From NCBI RefSeq assembly GCF_028330985.1, contig NZ_JAQMUE010000059.1, positions 1 through 38,987 on the forward strand: DNA of 38,987 bases, written 5' to 3'. Shown in pieces: positions 24,645-31,988 of the stretch. The DNA comes from Roseofilum reptotaenium CS-1145. Lineage in GTDB: Bacteria > Cyanobacteriota > Cyanobacteriia > Cyanobacteriales > Desertifilaceae. A program made the position numbers and the translations under genes. Within the stretch, counting starts at the first letter, position 1; each line of letters starts with the position of its first letter. The notes below the pieces were generated by a model. The model had not been told where the DNA came from. It saw only the letters and a program-made list of their open reading frames with translations, and made no database searches.

Positions 24645-25916
24645 ATGGAACCTATTCCCATCTTAGTTATCTGTCCTAGACCCATAGATTACTTCAACTG
24701 TCAAACCATACCCGAAGCAGAAAAGTATGAATTTCATTTTCTGGATGCGCCCTTAGAATTAAGCGGTTTTAGTCAAAACTTTGATGCCATACAATACTTA
24801 GAAAAGTGCCGTCAATATATTCAACAGCACAATATTAAAGTCCTATTAGCGACTCGTGATATTCCCAGTTTATTCCAAGCACAACTGAGCCAGGAATTTG
24901 AACACTTGCGCGGCCCGAGTGTCGAATCCTCTTTTTTATGCTTGCACAAATATTACACCCATAAAACAATTAATTCCCCATCTAGTCAATATACAATTTG
25001 TTTATTAGAAAAAGAAAAAAATATCTCTGAATATATTCGAGAAATAGAACTACCATTTCCTTGGATCGTCAAACCTTGCACCGGGGCTTGCTCATCAGCA
25101 ATCCTCAAAGTTTCTAAGATTCAAGAAGCTAAAACTGCCATTGGATTTTACCAGGATTATGTAGTAGAAAGAATCCATGACTTACAAAAGTTTTTAGCCC
25201 TTTATTTAGATTCAGATCAATATCCACTCATTAATAGAAATCCAATCTTACTTGAAGAATATGTTGACTATCCCTATAAATGTTGCGTCGATGGATGCGT
25301 GAGCAATGGAGAACTATTAATTTGGGGAATTTCTGACAGTCATTACTATTCAAGACAACCCGAATGTTTTGCCGATTATACCTTTCCTTCTAGTTTACCT
25401 CTGACGATTCAAGATAATCTATTTCGAGAGTATCGGAACATTGTACAACAATTAATCGAGTATGGCTTTGACAATCAATTTATTGACGTAGAATTTTTCG
25501 TCAGCGATCGAGGAACAATAAAACTCATGGAAATTAATGGACGGATGATACCGATATCTGCCGCTCTATATCGTCAGTGTTTAAATCAAGGTGATCCTTA
25601 TACTGCGCTCATTTCAATTGCCATGGGTTCTAGACCCAAAACGCCGACTCTCAACGGATTAGTGGGAGGGATATTTTATATAACTACGTTTGCTAAAGGC
25701 ATTGCTAAAGATATATTTGATTTTGAATTAGCCCATCAATTTTCTGACCTAGAAGTTAGGTTAAATCCCGAAGAGGAAATAACTGAAACAAGTTCTAGTG
25801 GTTTAACTATAGCCGCCCTCAATTTAGTCGGAAACAGTTATGCAGAAATACATGAACAAGCCGATCGAGTAAGACGACAACTTTTGAAACAACCCGAATT
25901 TTCCCCTTGGAATTAA
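24645..25916 (+). CDS. ATP-grasp superfamily ligase
   Basis: The 423-residue protein has an N-terminal region ending near KVLLATRDIPSLF, a central ATP-grasp domain with the nucleotide-binding PWIVKPCTGACSSA (about 145-158), and EEYVDYPYKCCVDGCV. It also has the metal-binding FIDVEFFVSDRGTIKLMEINGRM (Glu and Asn ligands near 295-305). Such enzymes activate a carboxylate as acyl phosphate and join it to an amine or thiol. The peptide-ligase-type architecture and the neighbours suggest amide-bond formation between amino-acid-derived units (inference). HIP1 octamers are absent from the gene and its base composition is AT-rich. It sits 31 bases before the oxygenase gene. Confidence 0.85.
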   Translation: MEPIPILVICPRPIDYFNCQTIPEAEKYEFHFLDAPLELSGFSQNFDAIQYLEKCRQYIQQHNIKVLLATRDIPSLFQAQLSQEFEHLRGPSVESSFLCLHKYYTHKTINSPSSQYTICLLEKEKNISEYIREIELPFPWIVKPCTGACSSAILKVSKIQEAKTAIGFYQDYVVERIHDLQKFLALYLDSDQYPLINRNPILLEEYVDYPYKCCVDGCVSNGELLIWGISDSHYYSRQPECFADYTFPSSLPLTIQDNLFREYRNIVQQLIEYGFDNQFIDVEFFVSDRGTIKLMEINGRMIPISAALYRQCLNQGDPYTALISIAMGSRPKTPTLNGLVGGIFYITTFAKGIAKDIFDFELAHQFSDLEVRLNPEEEITETSSSGLTIAALNLVGNSYAEIHEQADRVRRQLLKQPEFSPWN

Positions 25917-25947
25917 TCTAGATTAACCTGAGCTGAAGTGAATTTTT

Positions 25948-27036
25948 ATGACTGCCATTCAAACCCAATCTTTTATTACCGTCAAAAATAAACGTTTTCA
26001 CTATATCTGGCTGCGAGAAAATTGCCCCAGTTGTCGCTATGCTGCTCCTTATCAACAACTCTACGACCCTAATATTAGCGATCGCCCAGAAAACCCGCAA
26101 CCTCTATCCGTAGATTTAAACGAGGATACCTTAATCATTGACTGGGATGAAACCCCTGCCCATCGTAGCGTATTTTCTGTGGAGTGGTTGCTCGACCATA
26201 GTTACGATCCTCAACCGGAAGTCGATTCAGATAACACCATTTTATGGGATCGAGCCAAACTAGAATTGCGATCGCCGCAAACCTATGATGCGCTGAAGAT
26301 CAATAATGAGAGTTGGATGGAGCCGTTATTTCGCTTAGGATTCGTCATTCTCGAAAATATTGCCCCTGACGAATTGGAATCCTTTCTGTCATCTATCGGT
26401 CCCATTTACAATGCCGATTATGGCAAAATCATGCCCCTGGAAACCAGAGATAGAGCTAAAAATTCCTTACCTTTGAGCGATGGATGTGCTTTACCCCCTC
26501 ATAACGATCTGAGTTACTGGGGAGGGCATCACTTGGCTCAATTTCTCTATTGTGTAGACCATCAAAATCCAGGTGGTTACTCTATATTAGTAGACGGTTT
26601 TCGGGTTGCTGAAGACTTTCGCCAAGATCATCCCCAATATTTTCAAATTTTGGTGGAAACTCCGGTACAATTTTGGTTACTAGACAAAATGCATCAATAT
26701 CAGTTTTGCAATACTGCAACGATCTTGGAATGCGATAGAGAAGGAAAATTGACTACTGTACGTTTTAGCAAAAGGAACTGTAGACCTCATTTACTCTTTG
26801 AGGAATTAGAACATTTATATCAAGCATATCATACTTTTTTTCGCTATCTAAAAAAACCGGATTATCAATATCAGTTTCAGTTGCAACCCCATAACTGTCT
26901 GCTCTTCCAAAATTTTAGAGTCCTGCATGGAAGAACTGCTTTTGATCCCGCTCTTGGAAATCGCAAGCTCAGTTCAGGTTATCTGGATTGGCACTTCTTT
27001 GTGGGCAGGAAGATGTTTCAGAATTACAAAATTTAA
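25948..27036 (+). CDS. Gamma-butyrobetaine hydroxylase-like Fe(II)/2-oxoglutarate oxygenase
   Basis: The 362-residue protein has the two-domain layout of gamma-butyrobetaine and trimethyllysine hydroxylases. Its N-terminal GBBH-like zinc-binding domain (HYIWLRENCPSC, residues 18-29; HRSVFSVEWLLDHSY, 72-86) precedes a TauD/TfdA-type catalytic domain. The iron triad is H185, D187 (LPPHNDLSYW) and H327 (QNFRVLHGRTAF), with R339 for 2-oxoglutarate binding. TmpA, which hydroxylates 2-trimethylaminoethylphosphonate, belongs to the same family and works with an HD oxygenase such as the one encoded two genes upstream. The substrate here is unknown, and the pairing is suggestive only. It begins 31 bases after the ATP-grasp gene. 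Confidence 0.85.
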   Translation: MTAIQTQSFITVKNKRFHYIWLRENCPSCRYAAPYQQLYDPNISDRPENPQPLSVDLNEDTLIIDWDETPAHRSVFSVEWLLDHSYDPQPEVDSDNTILWDRAKLELRSPQTYDALKINNESWMEPLFRLGFVILENIAPDELESFLSSIGPIYNADYGKIMPLETRDRAKNSLPLSDGCALPPHNDLSYWGGHHLAQFLYCVDHQNPGGYSILVDGFRVAEDFRQDHPQYFQILVETPVQFWLLDKMHQYQFCNTATILECDREGKLTTVRFSKRNCRPHLLFEELEHLYQAYHTFFRYLKKPDYQYQFQLQPHNCLLFQNFRVLHGRTAFDPALGNRKLSSGYLDWHFFVGRKMFQNYKI

Positions 27037-27053
27037 TTATTGGAGAATAACTG

Positions 27054-27995
27054 ATGAAAATCGCCTATATTAAACCCAGATTTTTGAATGAGAAAAGAGT
27101 CGGTTTGTTACCACAACATCTCTATCATTGTAGTCGAGAAGATGAACGCAGATTTGAGAGAGACTACGGGAAAAGTTTAGGCATTTCTGATGAAGCTTAT
27201 GGAGAAGGTGCGGGTTATTCTCGTGAAAGTCTCTTTGCTTGGGCAGATGTCATTTACTGTATTAAAGTTCCCCAACCCCAAGATTATCAATATTTTAGAC
27301 AGAATCAAACTCTGGTCGGTTGGATTCATCCCTTTGGTGCATCAGGAAGACATTTTAGGGAACATTGCGCTGAACCGAAAAATATCCAACTGTTTGATGT
27401 GACAAACCGCATTTCAACTCGGGTAACTCAACGACAAATAGAAACACTAAATATTCCTAGGGATATTACTCATAAGAATAGTGTAATAGCAGGTTACGCT
27501 TCCATGATGCAAGCGACGGTGTTGCGTGGGGGGATTACTCAAAACGATCGAGTTGCTGTATTCGGTGGAGGCAATGTGGCTTATGGTGTTTTGAAATTTT
27601 TAGCCAGTCAAGGAATCGATCCTTTATTGCGTCGCCGAAGTACTATCGATCTAGTACAGCAAGAATTTCAAGATTATGATATTTTTATCAATACAGTGGA
27701 AATTAGTCAGGGAGATGCACCTATTGTCACTTTGGAGATGCTAGATTTGATGAGATCTACGGGTTGGATTATTGATGCGGCAGCCGATACAGGTAGAGCC
27801 ATTCAAGGGACTCGCGCAACTAAAATTGAAGATCCAATCTATCAAGATGAGCAAGGACATACATTTTATGTCGTTGATAATTCTCCATCTCTGCTGTATC
27901 GAGAAAGTAGTGAAGCTGTTAGTGAAGGTTATGCCAAGAATTTTTGGTTTAAGCCCATGAGCTATTGGTATAGTGATTTCTGTATTGCCCCTTAA
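27054..27995 (+). CDS. AlaDH/carboxyethylornithine-synthase-like dehydrogenase
   Basis: The 313-residue protein has the N-terminal alanine dehydrogenase/PNT signature (MKIAYIKPRFLNEKRVGLLP) and a Rossmann motif, VAVFGGGNVAYGVLKFL (about 168-184). It lacks the length of alanine dehydrogenase (about 370) and matches the size and layout of N5-(carboxyethyl)ornithine synthase and related small saccharopine-type dehydrogenases, which reductively join a 2-oxo acid to an amino group. That assignment rests on length and motifs only. In this operon it could reduce an imine formed between a keto acid and a diamine or amino acid. It sits 17 bases after the oxygenase gene. Confidence 0.75.
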   Translation: MKIAYIKPRFLNEKRVGLLPQHLYHCSREDERRFERDYGKSLGISDEAYGEGAGYSRESLFAWADVIYCIKVPQPQDYQYFRQNQTLVGWIHPFGASGRHFREHCAEPKNIQLFDVTNRISTRVTQRQIETLNIPRDITHKNSVIAGYASMMQATVLRGGITQNDRVAVFGGGNVAYGVLKFLASQGIDPLLRRRSTIDLVQQEFQDYDIFINTVEISQGDAPIVTLEMLDLMRSTGWIIDAAADTGRAIQGTRATKIEDPIYQDEQGHTFYVVDNSPSLLYRESSEAVSEGYAKNFWFKPMSYWYSDFCIAP

Positions 27996-28022
27996 ACCAA
28001 TATCATATTAAAAAACAGAAAA

Positions 28023-28754
28023 ATGTCAACTAATTTTCAAGTTCGCTTACCGGATAATATCAAAGATTTACCCATTAATGAGGAATATTTTTTTATTACG
28101 GAAAATGGTCAAGAGCGGCGCTTAAAGCTCCATGATTATGCAGAAGTTTATCGGATTCCTGGGCTTTATAACTATTTGGCGTTAGAGAAACTTGCCTATC
28201 GCTCTCCTGAAGTGATGACTACTTTATTAACGGAAAATGTACAAGAGAGCGGTGAGTCGATTCAGGAATTAAAACTATTAGAACTCGGTGCTGGTAGTGG
28301 ATTATTTGGTCAAGCGGTTACTAAGCTTGGAGTGACATCTATTATTGGGATTGATATTGTGCCTGAAGCGGCTGAAGCTTGTCGAAGAGATTATCCGGGA
28401 GTCTATGAAGAGTACTTTGTGGAAGATATGACTGAATTATCACAGTCAACTCGCAAGCTTCTAGGGGAGAAAAAGTTAAATGGTTTTGTGTGTTGTTCGG
28501 CATTGAGTGATGGACATATTCCGGTCAAAGCTTTTATTACGGGGATGAACTTAATCAAGAATCAAGGCTGGGTATTGTTTAATGTGGCAAAATCGAGTTA
28601 CGAATGCAAGGATGATTGTCCTGAGTTTGTCAAGTTTTACCGTCAGTCAGTGGAAAAAGGTTACTTAAACGTGCAGGCGACTCAAACCTATATTCATCGC
28701 TGTTTTTTTAACGGTAAATCTCTGGAATATGTGGCGATTTTAGCAAAAAAATAA
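28023..28754 (+). CDS. Class I SAM-dependent methyltransferase
   Basis: This 243-residue protein has motif I as LELGAGSGLFGQAV (about 91-104), an acidic end of strand 2 in IIGIDIVPEAAEACRR, and a motif IV-like GFVCCSALSDGHIP. It then has motif VI-type NQGWVLFNVAKSSY. It resembles small class I methyltransferases that modify natural products or peptides; the methyl acceptor is unknown. The gene has no HIP1 site. Gaps of 27 bases upstream and 35 bases downstream keep it in the operon. Confidence 0.85.
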   Translation: MSTNFQVRLPDNIKDLPINEEYFFITENGQERRLKLHDYAEVYRIPGLYNYLALEKLAYRSPEVMTTLLTENVQESGESIQELKLLELGAGSGLFGQAVTKLGVTSIIGIDIVPEAAEACRRDYPGVYEEYFVEDMTELSQSTRKLLGEKKLNGFVCCSALSDGHIPVKAFITGMNLIKNQGWVLFNVAKSSYECKDDCPEFVKFYRQSVEKGYLNVQATQTYIHRCFFNGKSLEYVAILAKK

Positions 28755-28789
28755 CAAAATTATCCCACTGAGTTAAGCTAGAAAGTTAG

Positions 28790-29722
28790 ATGGATGCAGA
28801 GTTTTTAAAATCAATTATCGAGAACCGATTTGCTATCCCCGATCGCCATCAGGTTGCTGAACTAACCCCTAAGCTGATGGCGAATTTGGGGGAAGTAACC
28901 TGGGAATTGCGCGATCGCAGCTATATGACGTTGAGCGCCTGGATATGGGGATGGCACGATTGCACCTACTATAGCGATGCAGAGCTGCTGGAGCTGGCAG
29001 AACAGGCTAAACGTAATATTAAGATCGGTCTGGGTGAAGCCGAAAGCGATCGCGTATTTTTGCGAACTTATTCAATTTTGCTCTTAAATGACTTAACCGA
29101 CTTCGATCGCCAGCATCCTTACTTAGACGAGCCAGAAATCCGCGATCGCATGGCACTCTATTTAGAATATCTGCAACAAGAGCAAGATTTAAGAGGCTAT
29201 GTCTGCGATCAAAAAGGATGGGCCCATGGAATTGCCCATGTAGCTGATTCTTTGGTCGTTCTGGGTCGAAATCCTTATCTTAACGAATCCGATCTCATCC
29301 AGCTTTTAGACGGAATAAGTAGCAAATTGCGACACCTCATGGCATCGGTTTACCTCCATTCCGAAGAAGAGAGGCTCGCTAGAGCTGCCGTCAGTATTTG
29401 CCAACGGAATCAATTGACAATAGCGCAAATTAATGATTGGCTCAGGAGATCCATTGAACCCGATCTTCGTCGTCCATCCGGTCGTTTTGTTTGGGATGAC
29501 TTTGAGAGGTATCCTTGGCGAAAAATCCTCACCGATCCGATCGAAAAACTCTGTGCTTATCGAAATCTGCAAAACTTCCTTCGTGCCTTCTATTTCCAGT
29601 GGCAAAACCAAGAAATGGCGACCGAAAGACAGCAAACGGTGCAACACCAAATCGGCCGTGCTTTGGAATTTATTGATGCTGGTTTTTATAATACCACTCA
29701 AGGATTCTTTGTTAATCCCTAA
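28790..29722 (+). CDS. DUF2785 family protein
   Basis: The 310-residue, largely helical protein has the pattern of DUF2785 proteins: a repeated-helix core with RVFLRTYSILLLNDL, a central YLQQEQDLRGYVCDQKGWAHGIAHVADSL and a C-terminal helical half. The conserved GWAHGIAHVADSL carries two His and an Asp that could bind metal or act catalytically, but the family has no established activity. There is no signal peptide. The HIP1 octamers return here (28911, 29047 and others), unlike the genes before it. It is 35 bases downstream of the methyltransferase and 12 bases upstream of the dehydrogenase. Confidence 0.7.
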   Translation: MDAEFLKSIIENRFAIPDRHQVAELTPKLMANLGEVTWELRDRSYMTLSAWIWGWHDCTYYSDAELLELAEQAKRNIKIGLGEAESDRVFLRTYSILLLNDLTDFDRQHPYLDEPEIRDRMALYLEYLQQEQDLRGYVCDQKGWAHGIAHVADSLVVLGRNPYLNESDLIQLLDGISSKLRHLMASVYLHSEEERLARAAVSICQRNQLTIAQINDWLRRSIEPDLRRPSGRFVWDDFERYPWRKILTDPIEKLCAYRNLQNFLRAFYFQWQNQEMATERQQTVQHQIGRALEFIDAGFYNTTQGFFVNP

Positions 29723-29734
29723 CTATAGTATTTT

Positions 29735-30424
29735 ATGTCTAAAATCATTCTAATTACTGGAGTGAGTCGAGGTCTCGGTCGAGCTATGGCCGAGCAATTT
29801 ATCCAGTTAGGACATACGGTTATGGGTTGCGCTCGCAATCAGAAGATCGTTGAGGAACTTAATCAGAATTTTAGCAAACCCCATAATTTTATGGCGGTGG
29901 ATGTAACGGACGATCTGGGAATTAACACCTGGAGTCAAAGGATTTTATCTGAATACGAGCCACCAGATTTACTCATTAACAGTGCTGCGGTTCCCCACCC
30001 GCGCATTCCGCTCTGGGAGATTTCCACAGAAGAATTCGATCGCACGATCGATGTTAATATAAAAGGTGTTGCTAACATCATTCGCCATTTCGTCCCGGCA
30101 ATGGTCGCTCAAAAACGGGGTGTAATTGTTAACTTTAGCGCTGGTTGGGGTCGCTACACGGCAGCCAATGCTGCTCCCTATTGTGCCAGTAAATGGGCGA
30201 TCGAAGGATTGACTGGAGCATTAGCCCAAGAATTACCTTCAGGAATGGCAGCCGTTTCCCTGTGGCCGGGAACTATCCATACCGATACCTTAGAATATAT
30301 TTATGGAGCAGAAAAAGCGGCTGGTTATATTTCTCCTCAAACATGGGCACAGATTGCTGTACCGTTCTTGCTGCAAATTGGAGCGAGTGATAATGGCAAG
30401 CCCTTATCTATTCCAACGGGATAA
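29735..30424 (+). CDS. Short-chain dehydrogenase/reductase
   Basis: The 229-residue classical SDR has the TGVSRGLG cofactor loop (residues 9-16), DVTDD, INSAAVPHP (a variant of NNAG) and the catalytic triad S135, Y149 and K153 (YCASK). It is probably the last gene of the operon, 12 bases after DUF2785; the next gene has its own conserved leader 42 bases later. An SDR could oxidise or reduce an alcohol or ketone made by the oxygenase, which is inference. Its cofactor cannot be told, as no clear basic residue marks NADP preference beyond Arg in CARNQ. Confidence 0.85.
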   Translation: MSKIILITGVSRGLGRAMAEQFIQLGHTVMGCARNQKIVEELNQNFSKPHNFMAVDVTDDLGINTWSQRILSEYEPPDLLINSAAVPHPRIPLWEISTEEFDRTIDVNIKGVANIIRHFVPAMVAQKRGVIVNFSAGWGRYTAANAAPYCASKWAIEGLTGALAQELPSGMAAVSLWPGTIHTDTLEYIYGAEKAAGYISPQTWAQIAVPFLLQIGASDNGKPLSIPTG

Positions 30425-30449
30425 TAGTATCTTGATTTAAGATCGCTTT

Positions 30450-30466
30450 CTATCATTAAAATAGAA
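30450..30466 (+). promoter_or_regulatory. Conserved leader of xisH copy 1
   Basis: CTATCATTAAAATAGAA directly precedes the ATG and is repeated without change before xisH copy 2 (31219-31235). TATCAT or TAAAAT could be a -10 region. Conservation shows that the duplication included the leader. Confidence 0.55.
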
Positions 30467-30880
30467 ATGGCAAAAGACATCTATCATGAAACAGTCAAAA
30501 CAGCTTTAATCAAAGATGGTTGGACGATTACAGACGATCCCCTCCGATTAAAGTTTGGCGGGCGGATGACCTATGTCGATCTGGGAGCCGAAAAACTGTT
30601 AGCAGCCGAAAAACAAGGACAGCGTATTGCCCTAGAAGTCAAAAGCTTTTTAAATGCTTCTCCCATCAAAGATTTAGAACAGGCATTAGGTCAATATATT
30701 CTTTATTCTCAAGTTTTAGAAAAACTCGAACTGAATCGAAAATTGTATCTCACTGTTCCTCAAACTGTATTTGATGATTTTTTAACTGAAGAGTTACCTA
30801 AATTAATCATAGAACTCAATCATATTCAAATTCTAACTTTTGATTCTGAACTAGAGGAGGTTGTTCAATGGATAAAGTAA
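30467..30880 (+). CDS. XisH family protein, copy 1
   Basis: XisH proteins were named as factors needed for excision of the fdxN element in Anabaena; most cyanobacterial copies have no such element and their function is open. This 137-residue protein starts MAKDIYHETVKTALIKDGW. It has DLGAEKLLAAEKQGQRIALEVKSF (about 38-61), whose Asp and ExK spacing agrees with a PD-(D/E)XK nuclease-type fold. It overlaps xisI by 13 bases, so translational coupling is expected. About two thirds of its residues match copy 2 at 31236 (visual estimate). Confidence 0.9.
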   Translation: MAKDIYHETVKTALIKDGWTITDDPLRLKFGGRMTYVDLGAEKLLAAEKQGQRIALEVKSFLNASPIKDLEQALGQYILYSQVLEKLELNRKLYLTVPQTVFDDFLTEELPKLIIELNHIQILTFDSELEEVVQWIK

Positions 30881-31203
30881 AATTTTATCGCGAAACCATT
30901 GAAAAAATTCTCAGACGACATGTTGATATGCCTTACTCCTATGGAGAAATTGATGAGCATCTGATTATCGATCAAGAGCGCAATCACTTTTTGTTGTTTG
31001 ATGTGGGTTGGCAGCAAAAACGTCGCGTCCATGGTTGTATTACTCATGTTCAGATTGTTGACGGTAAAATTTGGATTCAGCGCGATGGTATTGAAGATGG
31101 GGTAACGGAAGAGTTATTAGAAGCAGGTGTACCGAAATCGGATATTGTTTTAGGCTTCCAGCCTCCAGAAGTTCGCCCGTATACGGGTTATGGGATATCT
31201 TGA
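30868..31203 (+). CDS. XisI family protein, copy 1
   Basis: This 111-residue XisI-family protein is the invariant partner of XisH. The signatures are YSYGEIDEHLIIDQERNHF, HGCITHVQIVDGKIWIQRDG, and the ending GVPKSDIVLGFQPPEVRPYTG. It begins inside the last codons of xisH (ATGGATAAAGTAA junction). Such obligate overlap is typical of two-subunit or toxin-antitoxin-like units, which is inference for this family. Confidence 0.9.
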   Translation: MDKVKFYRETIEKILRRHVDMPYSYGEIDEHLIIDQERNHFLLFDVGWQQKRRVHGCITHVQIVDGKIWIQRDGIEDGVTEELLEAGVPKSDIVLGFQPPEVRPYTGYGIS

Positions 31204-31218
31204 TCAAGAGTTGATACT

Positions 31219-31235
31219 CTATCATTAAAATAGAA
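31219..31235 (+). promoter_or_regulatory. Conserved leader of xisH copy 2
   Basis: It is identical over 17 bases to the leader before copy 1 and lies in the 32-base gap after xisI copy 1, so copy 2 may have its own promoter. Confidence 0.55.
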
Positions 31236-31655
31236 ATGGCGAAAGATATCTATCATGAAACGGTCAAAACGGCTTTAATCAAAGATGGCTGGAAAATTAC
31301 CAACGATCCACTCTCCTTAGCCGTCGGAAGCCGAACGGTTTATGTCGATCTGGGGGCAGAGAAGCTGTTAGCTGCCGAAAAAGATAACCAACGAATTGCT
31401 GTAGAGGTCAAAAGTTTTATTCGTCCATCTCCTGTACAAGATTTAGAAAATGCTTTGGGTCAATATGTGCTTTACAGAAGCTTAATGCAAGAATCACCTC
31501 TTCATCAAGACCGTAAGTTGTATTTAGCAGTTCCTGATTTAGTTTATTTTGATTTTTTTGACGAAAGAATAGCTCAAATTGCCATTCGTACCAATCAAGT
31601 TAAAGTGTTGACGTTTGATCGAACATCACAGGAGATTAGCCAATGGATAGAGTAA
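31236..31655 (+). CDS. XisH family protein, copy 2
   Basis: The 139-residue paralogue of copy 1 keeps the start MAKDIYHETVKTALIKDGW and the nuclease-fold core YVDLGAEKLLAAEK with AVEVKSF. The C-terminal half differs (LVYFDFFDERIAQIAIRT instead of TVFDDFLTEELPKLIIEL). The pair therefore diverged mostly in the part likely to contact XisI or a target. It overlaps xisI copy 2 by 13 bases with the same junction. Confidence 0.9.
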   Translation: MAKDIYHETVKTALIKDGWKITNDPLSLAVGSRTVYVDLGAEKLLAAEKDNQRIAVEVKSFIRPSPVQDLENALGQYVLYRSLMQESPLHQDRKLYLAVPDLVYFDFFDERIAQIAIRTNQVKVLTFDRTSQEISQWIE

Positions 31656-31978
31656 ATGAATATGGTCAACTGCTCCAAAAAATTCTGGATTATTATGCCC
31701 AAATTCCTTATAGCCATGGTGACATTAAGAGCCATGTGATTGCTGATTGGACGAACCATCACTTTATGTTGGTGATTATCGGTTGGGATGGAAAACATCG
31801 CGTTCATGGTATGATTACCCATGCCCAGATTATTGAGGGTAAAATCTGGATTCATCGCGATGGGATTGAAGATAGCATTACGGAGAAATTATTGAAAGCG
31901 GGTGTGCCGAAATCGGATATTGTTTTAGGTTTTCACCCGCCAGACATTCGCCCCCATACTGGATTTGCGATCGCCTAA
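31643..31978 (+). CDS. XisI family protein, copy 2
   Basis: This 111-residue protein keeps KHRVHGMITHAQIIEGKIWI and GVPKSDIVLGFHPPDIRPHTG but differs from copy 1 over its first 50 residues (EYGQLLQKILDYYAQIPYS). It is the last member of the duplicated block. The next gene starts ten bases downstream, so read-through into the kinase is possible. Confidence 0.9.
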   Translation: MDRVNEYGQLLQKILDYYAQIPYSHGDIKSHVIADWTNHHFMLVIIGWDGKHRVHGMITHAQIIEGKIWIHRDGIEDSITEKLLKAGVPKSDIVLGFHPPDIRPHTGFAIA

Positions 31979-31988
31979 AATTCTCAAT

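Noticed and set aside
30467-31978. An fdxN-type excision element with recombinase
   Set aside because: Only xisH and xisI are present. No xisF-like recombinase, fdxN gene or attachment repeats were found in the window.
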